Source: Pseudomonadota bacterium
GTDB taxonomy: Bacteria > Pseudomonadota > Alphaproteobacteria > Caulobacterales > Caulobacteraceae
Direction: 5' to 3'
DNA: 64,000 nt
Assembly (NCBI GenBank): GCA_023412655.1
Contig: JAEYNH010000122.1
Location: 3,710-67,709 of the forward strand
The notes below the pieces were generated by a model. The model saw only the letters and a program-made list of their open reading frames with translations. It was not told the origin of the DNA and did not search any database. Of this stretch, positions 1-7,928 are shown piece by piece; within the stretch, counting starts at the first letter, position 1, and each line of letters opens with the position of its first letter. The position numbers and the translations under genes were made by a program.

Positions 1-51
1 GCCGCGGAAGAGTCCGACACGGCCGATGTCGAGGCGGTGATCACGCACTGA
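1..51 (+). CDS. C-terminal fragment of an upstream gene, probably Lon protease
   Basis: Frame 1 is open from the window edge and reads AAEESDTADVEAVITH before a TGA at 49-51. Only 16 residues are present, so no domain can be seen. The acidic, low-complexity tail and the HU gene next on the same strand match the common proteobacterial order lon-hup, which is the only reason to suggest lon. The fragment is cut by the window edge, not broken. Another gene, or an unrelated open frame, cannot be excluded. Confidence 0.45.
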   Translation, partial: AAEESDTADVEAVITH

Positions 52-98
52 CCTCAGAGCGTCCGGTCAGCCGGACGATCACAATCTGTGACAAGCGC

Positions 99-131
99 GC
101 GGCGCGGGAGAGATCCCGCGCCGCTTTGTTT
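99..131 (+). terminator. Intrinsic terminator upstream of the HU gene
   Basis: An 11-bp perfect stem, GCGGCGCGGGA (99-109) with TCCCGCGCCGC (114-124), closes a GAGA tetraloop and is followed by TTTGTTT. It lies about 50 bases after the upstream stop and 120 before the HU start, so it should end the upstream (lon?) transcript. A second, shorter hairpin (CGTCCGG/CCGGACG, 60-77) precedes it and lacks a T-run. Confidence 0.75.
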
Positions 132-250
132 GACGGCCTCCGGCCGAGAGGCCTTAATTGCGGAGGCTGGTACGGCGCGGTTGGGGACGCCGACGGACCG
201 ACGGGCGCAGGCAAAGCGCCGATAAGAATAACGTTGGTGGGAGACTGCAC

Positions 251-526
251 ATGACGAAGGCCGAACTCGTCTCGGCGATCGCCGACAGGGCGGGCTTGAA
301 CAGAACGCAGGCCAAGGAGGCGCTGGACGCCTTCATCGCCTCGGTCTCCACGTCGCTCAAGGCCGGGCGCGAGGTGCGCCTGGTGGGCTTCGGCAGCTTC
401 GTCCCGGTCAAGCGCGCCGCCGGCATGGCGCGCAATCCCCGCACCGGCGAGAAGGTCCGCCGGCCGGCAAGCGCGACCTGCCGCTTCCGGGTGGGCGAGG
501 GACTGAAGACCACGCTCAACAGCTGA
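251..526 (+). CDS. hup: HU-family DNA-binding protein
   Basis: A 91-residue histone-like protein that dimerises, bends DNA non-specifically and compacts the nucleoid. The N-terminal helical part starts MTKAELVSAIADRAGLNRTQ. It is followed by the hallmark beta-arm region GFGSFVPVKRAAGMARNPRTG (about residues 46-66), with the conserved RNPRTGE tip that inserts into the minor groove. Length is the family norm of about 90 residues. The frame stays open to 158, but ATG 251 is chosen because it gives the canonical HU N terminus and has a GGTGGGAGA ribosome binding region just upstream. The gene stands alone between terminators at 99-131 and 545-570. Confidence 0.95.
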   Translation: MTKAELVSAIADRAGLNRTQAKEALDAFIASVSTSLKAGREVRLVGFGSFVPVKRAAGMARNPRTGEKVRRPASATCRFRVGEGLKTTLNS

Positions 527-544
527 GCGGGCGGTCTGTGGGGA

Positions 545-570
545 AGGCGGCCGCTGACGGGCCGCCTTTT
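545..570 (+). terminator. Intrinsic terminator of the HU gene
   Basis: The stem AGGCGGCC (545-552) pairs with GGCCGCCT (560-567) around a 7-base loop and is followed by TTT. It begins 18 bases after the HU stop codon. Confidence 0.8.
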
Positions 571-602
571 CATTTGCGGCCGGCGCGGCAATCACGTTAT
601 CA

Positions 603-729
603 GCACGCCGTCTACGGGGAGTAGCCGTCCGCGGAGAAGCGGAGCCTCGCGTCAACAGACTTGCCGTCCTCGGGCGGCATGGCGCAGGCGGCGGACCTTT
701 CGGGTCCGGATTGGCGAGACCGGCGATGC
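603..729 (+). promoter_or_regulatory. yybP-ykoY family (Mn2+-sensing) riboswitch aptamer
   Basis: The two conserved internal-loop strands of this RNA class are both present: GGGGAGTAGCC at 616-626 and TTGGCGAGACC at 711-721. Between them lie the conserved GCGTCAACA segment (650-658) and the GGCATGG segment near 676-682, in the expected order. The closing helix P1 can form from GCACGCCG (603-610) and CGGCG-A-TGC (721-729). The class is known to bind Mn2+ (with Mg2+) and to switch on Mn2+ exporters such as MntP and UPF0016/GDT1 proteins. The next gene here is exactly such a protein. The aptamer lies where the downstream frame remains open, so upstream start codons for that gene are ruled out. 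The expression platform (730-765) is GC-rich and could sequester the ribosome binding site; this is inferred only. Confidence 0.85.
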
Positions 730-765
730 GGCTTCGGCGCGGGCGCGACGGAGCCAGGCATCGTC

Positions 766-1356
766 GTGTCCACCGCGCCCCCGAGAGTCCTTGGTTTGGA
801 ACCCCTGCTTATTTCCACGGGTGTCGTGGCGATCGCCGAGATCGGCGACAAGACGCAGCTGCTGGCCATCCTGCTGGCGGCCAAGTTCCGCCGCCCCGTG
901 CCGATCATCCTAGGCATTCTCGCCGCGACGCTGCTCAACCACGCGGCCGCCGCCGCGCTGGGCGTCCTGGTGGCCAAGTATCTGGCGGGCCCCACCTTCC
1001 AGATCCTGGTGGGCGCCGCCTTCGTCGCCATGGCGCTGTGGGCCCTGATCCCGGACAAGGAAGACGAGGGCGCGGGGGCGCGCAGCCACGGCGGCGTCTT
1101 CCTGACCACTCTGGTGGCCTTCTTCCTGGTGGAGATTGGCGACAAGACCCAGATCGCCACCACCCTGCTGGGGGCGCGGTTCCAAGATGTCGCCCTGGTC
1201 ACCCTCGGCACCACGCTGGGCATGATGGTGGCCAACGTTCCGGCGGTGCTGCTGGGCGAAGCCGTCACCAAGGTCGTCCCCCTTAAATACGTGCGGATCG
1301 GCGCTGCTGTCCTGTTCGCCGTGATCGGGGTCTGGGTGCTGGTGGCCGCCCTCTGA
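766..1356 (+). CDS. GDT1/UPF0016 (TMEM165) family membrane protein, probable Mn2+ exporter
   Basis: An inner-membrane cation transporter built of two homologous halves. Each half carries the family signature E-x-G-D-K-T-Q: EIGDKTQ near residues 26-32 and again near 124-130. Six to seven hydrophobic segments can be seen. Bacterial members export manganese, and the Mn2+ riboswitch immediately upstream supports that role. Start choice: the frame is open from 661, but that region is the riboswitch. GTG 766 is the first start beyond it. TTG 796 would give MEPLLISTGVVAIAE, which aligns best with typical family N termini, so 796 is a real alternative. A terminator-like hairpin follows at 1385-1407. 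Confidence 0.85.
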   Translation: MSTAPPRVLGLEPLLISTGVVAIAEIGDKTQLLAILLAAKFRRPVPIILGILAATLLNHAAAAALGVLVAKYLAGPTFQILVGAAFVAMALWALIPDKEDEGAGARSHGGVFLTTLVAFFLVEIGDKTQIATTLLGARFQDVALVTLGTTLGMMVANVPAVLLGEAVTKVVPLKYVRIGAAVLFAVIGVWVLVAAL

Positions 1357-1384
1357 TGGAGTGCAGAATCTGGCCTCGCCAGCG

Positions 1385-1407
1385 AAAGCCCCGCGCGCTA
1401 GGGCTTT
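1385..1407 (+). terminator. Terminator-like hairpin after the GDT1-family gene
   Basis: A perfect 7-bp stem, AAAGCCC (1385-1391) with GGGCTTT (1401-1407), surrounds a 9-base loop. It has only the stem's own T-run, so termination efficiency is uncertain. It sits between two complete genes on the same strand. Confidence 0.4.
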
Positions 1408-1425
1408 GACCGAAAGGGCGATTTG

Positions 1426-2844
1426 ATGACCTCGCAGAGCATGGCCGGCGGCGGCGACAAGGCCTTCCTCGGCCACCCCAGGGCGCTGGGCTACCTGGCC
1501 TTCTCGGAGGCCTGGGAGCGCTTTTCCTACTACGGCATGCAGTCGCTGCTGGTGCTGTACATGGTCAAGCAGCTGCTGCTGACGCCGCAGGTGGACACCA
1601 TCATCGGCTTCGAGGGCTTCCGGGCCTTCATCGGTGGGCTCTACGGCCTCGGGCGGGACGCCTCCCATCAGGAGGTGGCTTCCACCATCTTCGGCCTCTA
1701 CACGAGCCTGGTCTACCTCACGCCGATCCTCGGCGGCCTGATCGCGGACCGGGTGCTGGGCCGGACCCGCACCATCATCGTCGGCGCCCTGCTGATGTCG
1801 GCGGGCCACTTCCTGATGGCCTTCGACGCCTCGTTCCTGCTGGCCCTCCTGTGCCTCGTGCTGGGCACCGGCTGCTTCAAGGGCAACATCGCCGGTCAGG
1901 TGGGCGGGCTTTACGATGAGGGCGACCTGCGGAGAGCCGACGCCTTCCAGATCTTCTACCTGGGCATCAACGCCGGGGTGATCGCCGCGCCGCTGATCGC
2001 CGGCACCCTGGGCGAGGGCGTTGGTTGGCACTACGGCTTCGGCGCCGCCGGGGTCGGTATGCTGATCGCCCTCGGCATCTATCTTGCCGGCCGCAAGTAC
2101 CTGCCCCCCGATCCGCCGCTGCGCCGAGTGGCCGACCGGGCCGCCGACCGGGCCCAGCGCCCCAAGCTCAGCGCCCGCGACTGGCGGACCATCGCCGTGC
2201 TTGTGGCCCTTCTTCCGGTCCTTGCCGCCTCGGTGCTGGTGAACCAGCAGATCTTCAACGCCTACCTGGTCTGGGCCGACACCAGCGTGAACATGACGCT
2301 TTTCGGCCAGCGCCTGCCGACCACCTGGCTGATCACCCTCGACAGCATCGTCTCAGTCTCGTTCCTGGCGCTGATGGTGGTCTTCTGGCGCACCTGGGCC
2401 ACGCGCTTCAAGGAACCCGACGAGATCGGCAAGCTGACCATCGGCACGTTCATCTCGGTCCTGGGCGCCCTCAGCCTCGCCGCCGGGGCCGCGGTGGCGG
2501 CCGCCACCGGAACCAAGGTCAGCCTCTGGTGGCTGATCGCCTTCGAGATCTTCAACAGCGCAGCCTTCGCCAACATGCTGCCGGTGTCGCTGGCGCTGTA
2601 TGCGCGGGCCTCGCCGCCGGCGGTGCTCGGCACCATGATCGGCGTCTATTATCTGCATCTGGTGATCGGCAACGCCACGGTCGGCAAGCTGGGGACGCTG
2701 CTGGAGAAGATGCCGGCGACCAACTTCTGGCTGATGCATGCGGGCATCGCGGCCGGGGCCGCAGTCATCTTCCTGCTGGTCGGCCGGTTCTTCGCCAAGC
2801 TTCTCAGTCATGAGGCGGTTGGAGCCGGGCGAACGGCGCCGTAG
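1426..2844 (+). CDS. POT/PTR2-family proton-dependent oligopeptide transporter
   Basis: A 472-residue inner-membrane proton symporter of the MFS fold, with about 12-14 hydrophobic segments. The POT hallmark E-x-x-E-R-F-x-Y-Y-G is present as EAWERFSYYG near residue 30. The first intracellular loop has the PTR2 pattern GGLIADRVLGRTRTI (about 105-119), followed by the conserved GCFKGNIAGQVG. The family takes up di- and tripeptides coupled to protons; the substrate here is inferred. ATG 1426 is preferred over the adjacent TTG 1423 because the purine-rich GAAAGGG sits about 8 bases upstream. No related metabolic genes adjoin it. Confidence 0.88.
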   Translation: MTSQSMAGGGDKAFLGHPRALGYLAFSEAWERFSYYGMQSLLVLYMVKQLLLTPQVDTIIGFEGFRAFIGGLYGLGRDASHQEVASTIFGLYTSLVYLTPILGGLIADRVLGRTRTIIVGALLMSAGHFLMAFDASFLLALLCLVLGTGCFKGNIAGQVGGLYDEGDLRRADAFQIFYLGINAGVIAAPLIAGTLGEGVGWHYGFGAAGVGMLIALGIYLAGRKYLPPDPPLRRVADRAADRAQRPKLSARDWRTIAVLVALLPVLAASVLVNQQIFNAYLVWADTSVNMTLFGQRLPTTWLITLDSIVSVSFLALMVVFWRTWATRFKEPDEIGKLTIGTFISVLGALSLAAGAAVAAATGTKVSLWWLIAFEIFNSAAFANMLPVSLALYARASPPAVLGTMIGVYYLHLVIGNATVGKLGTLLEKMPATNFWLMHAGIAAGAAVIFLLVGRFFAKLLSHEAVGAGRTAP

Positions 2845-2856
2845 AAGCGCGGAGAC

Positions 2857-2933
2857 GGGCGGCTAGCTCAGCTGGTTAGAGCATCTCGTTTACACCGAGA
2901 GGGTCGGGGGTTCGAATCCCTCGCCGCCCACCA
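2857..2933 (+). tRNA. tRNA-Val (anticodon TAC)
   Basis: A 77-base cloverleaf including an encoded CCA. The acceptor stem is GGGCGGC/GCCGCCC. The anticodon stem TCTCG (2884-2888) pairs with CGAGA (2896-2900) around the loop TTTACAC, giving anticodon TAC at 2891-2893. The T-arm carries GGTTCGAATCC. CCA is at 2931-2933. Confidence 0.97.
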
Positions 2934-2978
2934 TCCTTCGCGCGATCTGCGACGGCTTGGCCCCGGGGAGGAGTGAGC

Positions 2979-3896
2979 ATGCGCGTCCGGCCCCTGGGCC
3001 AAGCCGGCCTGACCGTGTCCGAGCTGGGCTTCGGCTGCGCCAGTTGGTGGGGAAAGCCGCGCTTTCCTGAGCGGCAGGCGCTGGGGCTGGTGCATGCCGC
3101 CCTGGACCTGGGCTTTACCTTCTTCGACACCGGCGCCAGCTATTCGGCCGGCGAAGCCGAGCCGCGCCTGGGCCGCGCGCTCCGCGGCCGGGACACCTCC
3201 AGGCTCGTGATCGCCACGAAAGCGGGGACCTATCACGCCGGCGCGGGCCGCATCGGGCGGGATTTCTCGCCGGGCGCCATCGTGGCGAGCGCCGAGCGCA
3301 GCCTGGCGAACCTCGGTCTCGACAGCCTGGGCCTGCTGCAGCTGCACGGGCCCGCCATCCCGGAACTGAGCGACGCACTGCTCACCGCCCTGGCCGACCT
3401 GAAGGCGAGGGGACTGGTGCGGGCGCTGGGCGTGAACAGTTTCGATCCCGCGGTGATCGACCATGTGATCGGCCTGCCGGCGTTCGACGTGGTGATGGTC
3501 GACTACAACGTCCTTCGCCCTGAGCGCGAGCCGCTGATCGCCCGCGCGGCCGCCGCCGGCAAGGGCGTCCTGGCGGGTATGGCCCTGGCCATGGGCCACA
3601 CCCGGCCGCTGATCTCGCGCCTTCGGGGACCACAGGACCTCTGGTACGCGGCCCGGGCGCTTGCCCGCCATCGGGATGAACTCGCCCGAGGCGCCAGGTT
3701 CCGGTTCCTGCACCGCCAGGAGGGGCTCTCCGGTTCACAGGCGGCCCTGGGTTATGTGCTGGCCAATCCCCACGTGAGCTGCGCGGTGTTCGGGGCCACG
3801 CGCATGGCGCATCTCGTCGAGAACGCAGCGACATCCGGCATGGCCTTGCCGGAGGGCCTGCTGCCCCGGATCCGGGCGGCGCAAGGCCCGGCCTGA
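2979..3896 (+). CDS. Aldo/keto reductase family oxidoreductase
   Basis: A 305-residue cytoplasmic NAD(P)H-dependent carbonyl reductase of the (beta/alpha)8 AKR fold. The full catalytic tetrad can be placed: Asp50 and Tyr55 in FFDTGASYSAGEAE, Lys81 in IATKAGT and His123 in LQLHGP. A C-terminal family motif follows, ALGYVLANPHVSCAVFGAT, corresponding to the cofactor-binding end of the barrel. The sequence resembles the L-fucose/D-threo-aldose dehydrogenase-like branch, but the substrate cannot be assigned. ATG 2979 has the strong GGGGAGGAG site at 2965-2973. The GTG at 2973 inside that site is rejected. Confidence 0.87.
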   Translation: MRVRPLGQAGLTVSELGFGCASWWGKPRFPERQALGLVHAALDLGFTFFDTGASYSAGEAEPRLGRALRGRDTSRLVIATKAGTYHAGAGRIGRDFSPGAIVASAERSLANLGLDSLGLLQLHGPAIPELSDALLTALADLKARGLVRALGVNSFDPAVIDHVIGLPAFDVVMVDYNVLRPEREPLIARAAAAGKGVLAGMALAMGHTRPLISRLRGPQDLWYAARALARHRDELARGARFRFLHRQEGLSGSQAALGYVLANPHVSCAVFGATRMAHLVENAATSGMALPEGLLPRIRAAQGPA

Positions 3897-3976
3897 CGTG
3901 GGGTGAGGGCTTCCGCCGCTGGCCCGCGGGAGTCATGCTCCTTCCCAGAGAACAACGATAACCTCAGGGTAGGAAC

Positions 3977-5905
3977 ATGGCCGAAGCGGGCGCCGACCTC
4001 GACGAGGTCCTCAAGGAAGCGCACCTGCCGGCGCTGATGGCGGCGCTGGTGCACCTGACCGGCGATCCCGGCTGGGTGAGGCCGGAATGGGCGCCCACCT
4101 ACAATCCCTTCGAGCGCGGCGACATCGGCATACCCGAAGCCGAGCAGGAGAAAATCCGGCATGCGGCCAAGGCCGTGCTGTACGAGCACTTCGTCGCGGG
4201 CAAGCCCGCCAAGCTGTGGGAGCCCGATGCGGCCACCCTGCGGCGCATGATCGACTTCGTGGCGGGCGCTCCCATACCCGAGGGCTACGCCGACTTCCTC
4301 ACCGACGAACTCGCCCTCAACGGCACGTCGTCCAAGGATCCGCAGTTCGACCAGCCGCGCCTCAAGGAGGGCGCCCGCCGGCTGAAGGTGCTGGTGATCG
4401 GGGCGGGCATGTCGGGGCTTCTGGCCGGCATCCGGCTCAGCCAGGCGGGCATCCCGTTCGAGATCGTCGACAAGAACGCCGACGTGGGCGGCACGTGGTT
4501 CGAGAACACCTATCCGGGCTGCCGGGTGGACAATGCGAACCACATGTACAGCTACTCGTTCGAGCCCAGCCACCACTGGCCTCAGCACTTCTCGCCGCAG
4601 CCGGTCCTGCTCAGCTACTTCCGGGGCATCGCCGACAAGTACGACCTGCGCCGGCATATCCGGTTCGAAACCTTCGCCGAGGAGATCGCCTGGGACGAGA
4701 CGCGGGACGTCTGGCGGGCCCGCCTGCGGGCCAGCAACGGCGGCGTCGAGTACGTCGAGGCCAACGCCGTCATCAGCGCCGTGGGACAGCTGAACCGGCC
4801 GAAGTATCCCGACGTCGAGGGCCTGGGCAGCTTCGAAGGCCCGGCCTTCCATTCCGCCGAATGGCGGCATGACGTCGACCTGAAGGGCAAGCGGGTGGCG
4901 GTGATCGGCACCGGCGCCTCGGCCTACCAGTTCGTCCCGGAGATCGCCCCGGAGGTGGCCGAGCTGAAGGTCTTCCAGCGCACCCCGCCGTGGGGGCTGC
5001 CGGCGCCGCACTATCACGACGATGTGCCGGAAGGGGTGAAGTGGCTGCTCGAGCACGTGCCCTACTACGACAAGTGGTACCGCTTCTGGCTGTTCTGGAT
5101 GGCCACCGACGGCTTCCTGCCGATGGTGAAGGCTGACCCCGCCTGGAACGGCGGGCCGGCTGCGGTGGGCCCCGAGAACGCCATGCTGCGCGAGCTGTGC
5201 GCCCAGGCCATCGCCGAGCAGGTGGCCGACCGGCCGGACCTGCTGGAGAAGGTGGTCCCGCAGTATCCGATCGGCGGCAAGCGGGCGGTTCTCGACAACG
5301 GCGTCTGGCTGGCCGCGCTGAAGCGGCCGAACGTGGAGCTGGTCACCGAGCGGATCGCGAGGATCGAGCCGAAGGGCGTCGTCACCGCCGACGGAACCCT
5401 GCACGAGGCCGACGTGCTGATCTACGGCACCGGCTTCCAGGCCTCGAACTTCCTGTCGTACCTGAAGGTGAAGGGTAGGGGCGGGCGCGACCTTCACGAG
5501 GCCTGGGGCGGGGACGCCCGGGCCTATCTGGGGATCACCCTCCCAGGGTTCCCGAACCTGTTCCTCACCTACGGGCCGAACACCAACATCGTGGTCAACG
5601 GCTCGATCATCTTCTTCTCCGAGTGCGCGGTCCGCTACATCATCGGCTGCCTGAAACTGCTGGCTGACACGGGCGCGGTCGCCCTGGAGCCCAGGCGGGA
5701 GGTGCATGACGCCTTCAACGCCAGGGTCGACGAGGCCAATCAGGGCTGGGCCTGGGGCTCGCCCCACGTCTCCAGCTGGTACAAGAACGCGCTCGGCCGG
5801 GTCAGCCAGAACTGGCCCTTCGGCCTGATCGACTACTGGCGGGCCACCCTCGCGCCGAATCCCGAGGACTATGTGCTGGAGCGAACCCCCGAAACGGCGG
5901 CCTGA
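3977..5905 (+). CDS. Flavin-containing Baeyer-Villiger monooxygenase with N-terminal extension (HAPMO-like)
   Basis: A 642-residue FAD- and NADPH-dependent monooxygenase that should insert oxygen next to a ketone carbonyl. Two Rossmann motifs are visible: VIGAGMSG near residues 140-147 and VIGTGAS near 309-315. Between them is the exact type I BVMO fingerprint F-x-G-x-x-x-H-x-x-x-W (FEGPAFHSAEW, about 286-296). The flavin motif GGTWFENTYPGCRVD is also present. An extra domain of about 135 residues precedes the first Rossmann fold, as in 4-hydroxyacetophenone monooxygenase (640 residues). This suggests an aryl-ketone substrate, which is inference. The GGTAGGA site precedes ATG 3977. The following lipoprotein gene begins about 20 bases after the stop. 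Confidence 0.88.
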   Translation: MAEAGADLDEVLKEAHLPALMAALVHLTGDPGWVRPEWAPTYNPFERGDIGIPEAEQEKIRHAAKAVLYEHFVAGKPAKLWEPDAATLRRMIDFVAGAPIPEGYADFLTDELALNGTSSKDPQFDQPRLKEGARRLKVLVIGAGMSGLLAGIRLSQAGIPFEIVDKNADVGGTWFENTYPGCRVDNANHMYSYSFEPSHHWPQHFSPQPVLLSYFRGIADKYDLRRHIRFETFAEEIAWDETRDVWRARLRASNGGVEYVEANAVISAVGQLNRPKYPDVEGLGSFEGPAFHSAEWRHDVDLKGKRVAVIGTGASAYQFVPEIAPEVAELKVFQRTPPWGLPAPHYHDDVPEGVKWLLEHVPYYDKWYRFWLFWMATDGFLPMVKADPAWNGGPAAVGPENAMLRELCAQAIAEQVADRPDLLEKVVPQYPIGGKRAVLDNGVWLAALKRPNVELVTERIARIEPKGVVTADGTLHEADVLIYGTGFQASNFLSYLKVKGRGGRDLHEAWGGDARAYLGITLPGFPNLFLTYGPNTNIVVNGSIIFFSECAVRYIIGCLKLLADTGAVALEPRREVHDAFNARVDEANQGWAWGSPHVSSWYKNALGRVSQNWPFGLIDYWRATLAPNPEDYVLERTPETAA

Positions 5906-5926
5906 ACGGTGCGTTTCCAGAGGACC

Positions 5927-6697
5927 ATGCGTGTCCTGCTGATTCCCGTCGCCGCCATGACGCTCGGCGCCTGCCAGCGGTCGGACGACTCGCCCGCCGC
6001 GGCGTCCACCGCCGTGAACCCCGACCCGAAGGTCAGGCTCTACACCTGTGAAGACGGCCGACAGATCGAGGCGGGCTATCCCGACACCGACACGGCCGTG
6101 GTCAAGGTGGAGGGGCGGCCCTATCCGCTGAAGATCGCCATGTCGGCCAGCGGGGCGCGCTACGTGGGCTATGGCATCCAGTGGTGGACGAAGGGCGACG
6201 ACGCCTATCTCGCGACCCTGAAGCCTGGGGAGGACATCGCCAGCGGCGAGTCGGTGCTCTGCTGGTCGGGCGATCCGCCGCCCGTGGAGCCGCCGGCGCC
6301 GGGAACCCCCGGCGGGCTGCCGGACGATCGCACGCCCATATCGGAGGCCCCGTTCACGCCGGAGAGCGCCCAGGGCGCGGCCAATGTCGTGCAGAGCTTC
6401 TACGCCTACCTGTCCAGCGGCAGGACCGCCGAGGCGGCGAAGCTGATGCGCGACGCCGCCCCGCCGGATGTGACGGCCTATTCGAGCTACGACGCCCAGG
6501 TCGGCGCCCCCGGCGAGATCGACGGCGCAGCGGGCTCCCTGTTCGTCGAAGTGCCGCTGGTGATCTACGGGCGGCTGAAAACCGGGCAGGAGGTCCACCA
6601 GTCGGGCAAGGCCGTCCTGCGCCGCACCAATGACGTTCCGGGCTCCACGCCCGAGCAGCGGGCCTGGCGCATCGAGCGGATCGAGCTGAAACCCTGA
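5927..6697 (+). CDS. Putative lipoprotein with MliC-like domain
   Basis: A 256-residue predicted lipoprotein. The signal peptide MRVLLIPVAAMTLGAC ends in a lipobox with the lipidated Cys at residue 16. Residues about 30-105 resemble the MliC domain (inhibitor of C-type lysozyme): YTCEDGRQ, then MSASGARYVGYGIQWWTKGDDAYL, with a second Cys in SVLCWSG that could pair with the Cys of YTC. A proline-rich linker (PPPVEPPAPGTPGG) leads to a C-terminal region with no recognised domain. GTG 5909 in the same frame is possible, but ATG 5927 gives the proper signal peptide and has AGAGGA just upstream. Lysozyme inhibition is a family expectation and is not shown here. Confidence 0.75.
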   Translation: MRVLLIPVAAMTLGACQRSDDSPAAASTAVNPDPKVRLYTCEDGRQIEAGYPDTDTAVVKVEGRPYPLKIAMSASGARYVGYGIQWWTKGDDAYLATLKPGEDIASGESVLCWSGDPPPVEPPAPGTPGGLPDDRTPISEAPFTPESAQGAANVVQSFYAYLSSGRTAEAAKLMRDAAPPDVTAYSSYDAQVGAPGEIDGAAGSLFVEVPLVIYGRLKTGQEVHQSGKAVLRRTNDVPGSTPEQRAWRIERIELKP

Positions 6698-6716
6698 TTT
6701 TCGGGAATTTCACGCG

Positions 6717-6731
6717 ACTTCCGAGGGGAAG

Positions 6732-6732
<1 letters not shown>
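6717..6732 (-). terminator. Hairpin downstream of tRNA-Asp
   Basis: On the minus strand a 6-bp stem ACTTCC/GGAAGT with a 4-base loop directly follows the tRNA CCA end and is succeeded by an AT-rich stretch with short T-runs. It may end the tRNA transcript. The T-tract is weak. Confidence 0.35.
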
Positions 6733-6808
<76 letters not shown>

Positions 6809-6944
6809 GTTTGGCCCGGGGGCCGTGCGAGGCGGCTCTCATATGGTCGCGTCGGAATCGTGTCAACGGCAGAGTGACAAGACGAGCATTTTGATCGCTT
6901 CACGAGCTCCTGATTGCGAGTGCTTCGCAACTTCGTGCGGCTGT

Positions 6945-6971
6945 TTGAAACGCCGGAGCGGGTGGTCTAGA
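6945..6971 (+). promoter_or_regulatory. Candidate housekeeping promoter of the nuo operon
   Basis: TTGAAA (6945-6950) and TCTAGA (6966-6971) are separated by 15 bases, about 28 bases before the nuoA start. The CTAGAA core resembles the -10 element (CTANAW) reported for Caulobacter sigma-73. It lies in the only sizeable gap (6809-6999) ahead of the 15-kb operon. The spacing is short, so this is a tentative call. Confidence 0.35.
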
Positions 6972-6999
6972 AGGGCGCCCGACTCCTCCCGAGGACTCC

Positions 7000-7377
7000 A
7001 TGAACGCGTTCCTTCTCGAGTACCTGCCCATCGTGATCTTCCTAGGGATCGCGGCGGCGCTGGGCATCGCCTTCATCCTGGCCGCGGCCATCTTTGCGCC
7101 GAAGGCCCCGGATCCTGAAAAGCTCTCGTCCTATGAGTGCGGCTTCAACGCGTTCGACGATGCGCGAATGAAGTTCGATATCCGGTTCTACCTGGTGTCG
7201 ATCCTCTTCATCATCTTCGACCTGGAAGTGGCCTTCCTGTTCCCGTGGGCCGTGTCGCTCATGAAGCTGCCGCCCGACGTGGCGCAGTTCGCCTTCTGGT
7301 CGATGATGACCTTCCTGGGCGTCCTCACGGTGGGCTTCATCTACGAATGGAAGAAAGGCGCCCTGGAATGGGAGTGA
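7000..7377 (+). CDS. nuoA: NADH-quinone oxidoreductase subunit A
   Basis: A 125-residue membrane subunit of complex I with three transmembrane helices. The conserved loop YECGFNAFDDARMKFDIRFY (about 46-65) is diagnostic. It contributes to the quinone-site/proton-channel junction together with NuoH and NuoJ. First gene of the nuo operon. TCCCGAGGA is just upstream of ATG 7000. It overlaps nuoB by 10 bases. Confidence 0.97.
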   Translation: MNAFLLEYLPIVIFLGIAAALGIAFILAAAIFAPKAPDPEKLSSYECGFNAFDDARMKFDIRFYLVSILFIIFDLEVAFLFPWAVSLMKLPPDVAQFAFWSMMTFLGVLTVGFIYEWKKGALEWE

Positions 7378-7928
7378 TCGTTCCCGCGGGCTCCGCCGGT
7401 CGCACGACCGTCGAAGGCTATGACCCCAAGCTGCACGACCCGTATTTCGACGGTGTCTCGCAGCGCCTGGCCGACAAGGGCTTCGTCACGGCGGCCGCCG
7501 ACGACCTGATCACCTGGGCGCGCACGGGCTCGCTGATGTGGATGACGTTCGGCCTCGCCTGCTGCGCAGTCGAGATGATGCAGGCCTCGATGCCGCGCTA
7601 CGACCTGGAGCGGTACGGCTTCGCTCCGCGCGCCAGCCCGCGTCAGTCGGACGTGATGATCGTCGCCGGCACCCTGGTGAACAAGATGGCTCCGGCGCTG
7701 CGCAAGGTCTACGACCAGATGCCGGAGCCGCGGTACGTGATCTCCATGGGCTCGTGCGCGAACGGCGGCGGCTACTATTACTTCAGCTACTCGACGGTGC
7801 GCGGCTGTGACCGCGTGGTGCCGGTGGACGTCTACGTCCCGGGCTGCCCCCCCACCGCCGAGGCCCTGGTCTATGGCGTGCTGCAGCTGCAGAAGAAGAT
7901 CCGCCGCACCGGGACGATCGTGCGATGA
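7368..7928 (+). CDS. nuoB: NADH-quinone oxidoreductase subunit B
   Basis: A 186-residue peripheral-arm subunit that carries the terminal [4Fe-4S] cluster N2, the electron donor to quinone. All four ligands are present: the tandem Cys65-Cys66 in GLACCAVEM, Cys130 in MGSCANGG and Cys160 in VPGCPPTAEAL. ATG 7368 overlaps the nuoA stop, suggesting translational coupling. GTG 7374 (GTGA) is a possible alternative. The next gene nuoC overlaps by ATGA. Confidence 0.96.
   Translation: MGVIVPAGSAGRTTVEGYDPKLHDPYFDGVSQRLADKGFVTAAADDLITWARTGSLMWMTFGLACCAVEMMQASMPRYDLERYGFAPRASPRQSDVMIVAGTLVNKMAPALRKVYDQMPEPRYVISMGSCANGGGYYYFSYSTVRGCDRVVPVDVYVPGCPPTAEALVYGVLQLQKKIRRTGTIVR

Noticed and set aside
661..765. 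N-terminal extension of the GDT1-family gene
   Set aside because: This stretch is the conserved core and downstream flank of the Mn2+ riboswitch and encodes no family-like sequence.
3752..6598. Minus-strand open frame of 948 codons opposite the monooxygenase
   Set aside because: It is antisense to a gene with intact FAD/NADPH motifs, has Arg/His/Gly-biased low-complexity composition typical of GC-rich shadow frames, and shows no domain.
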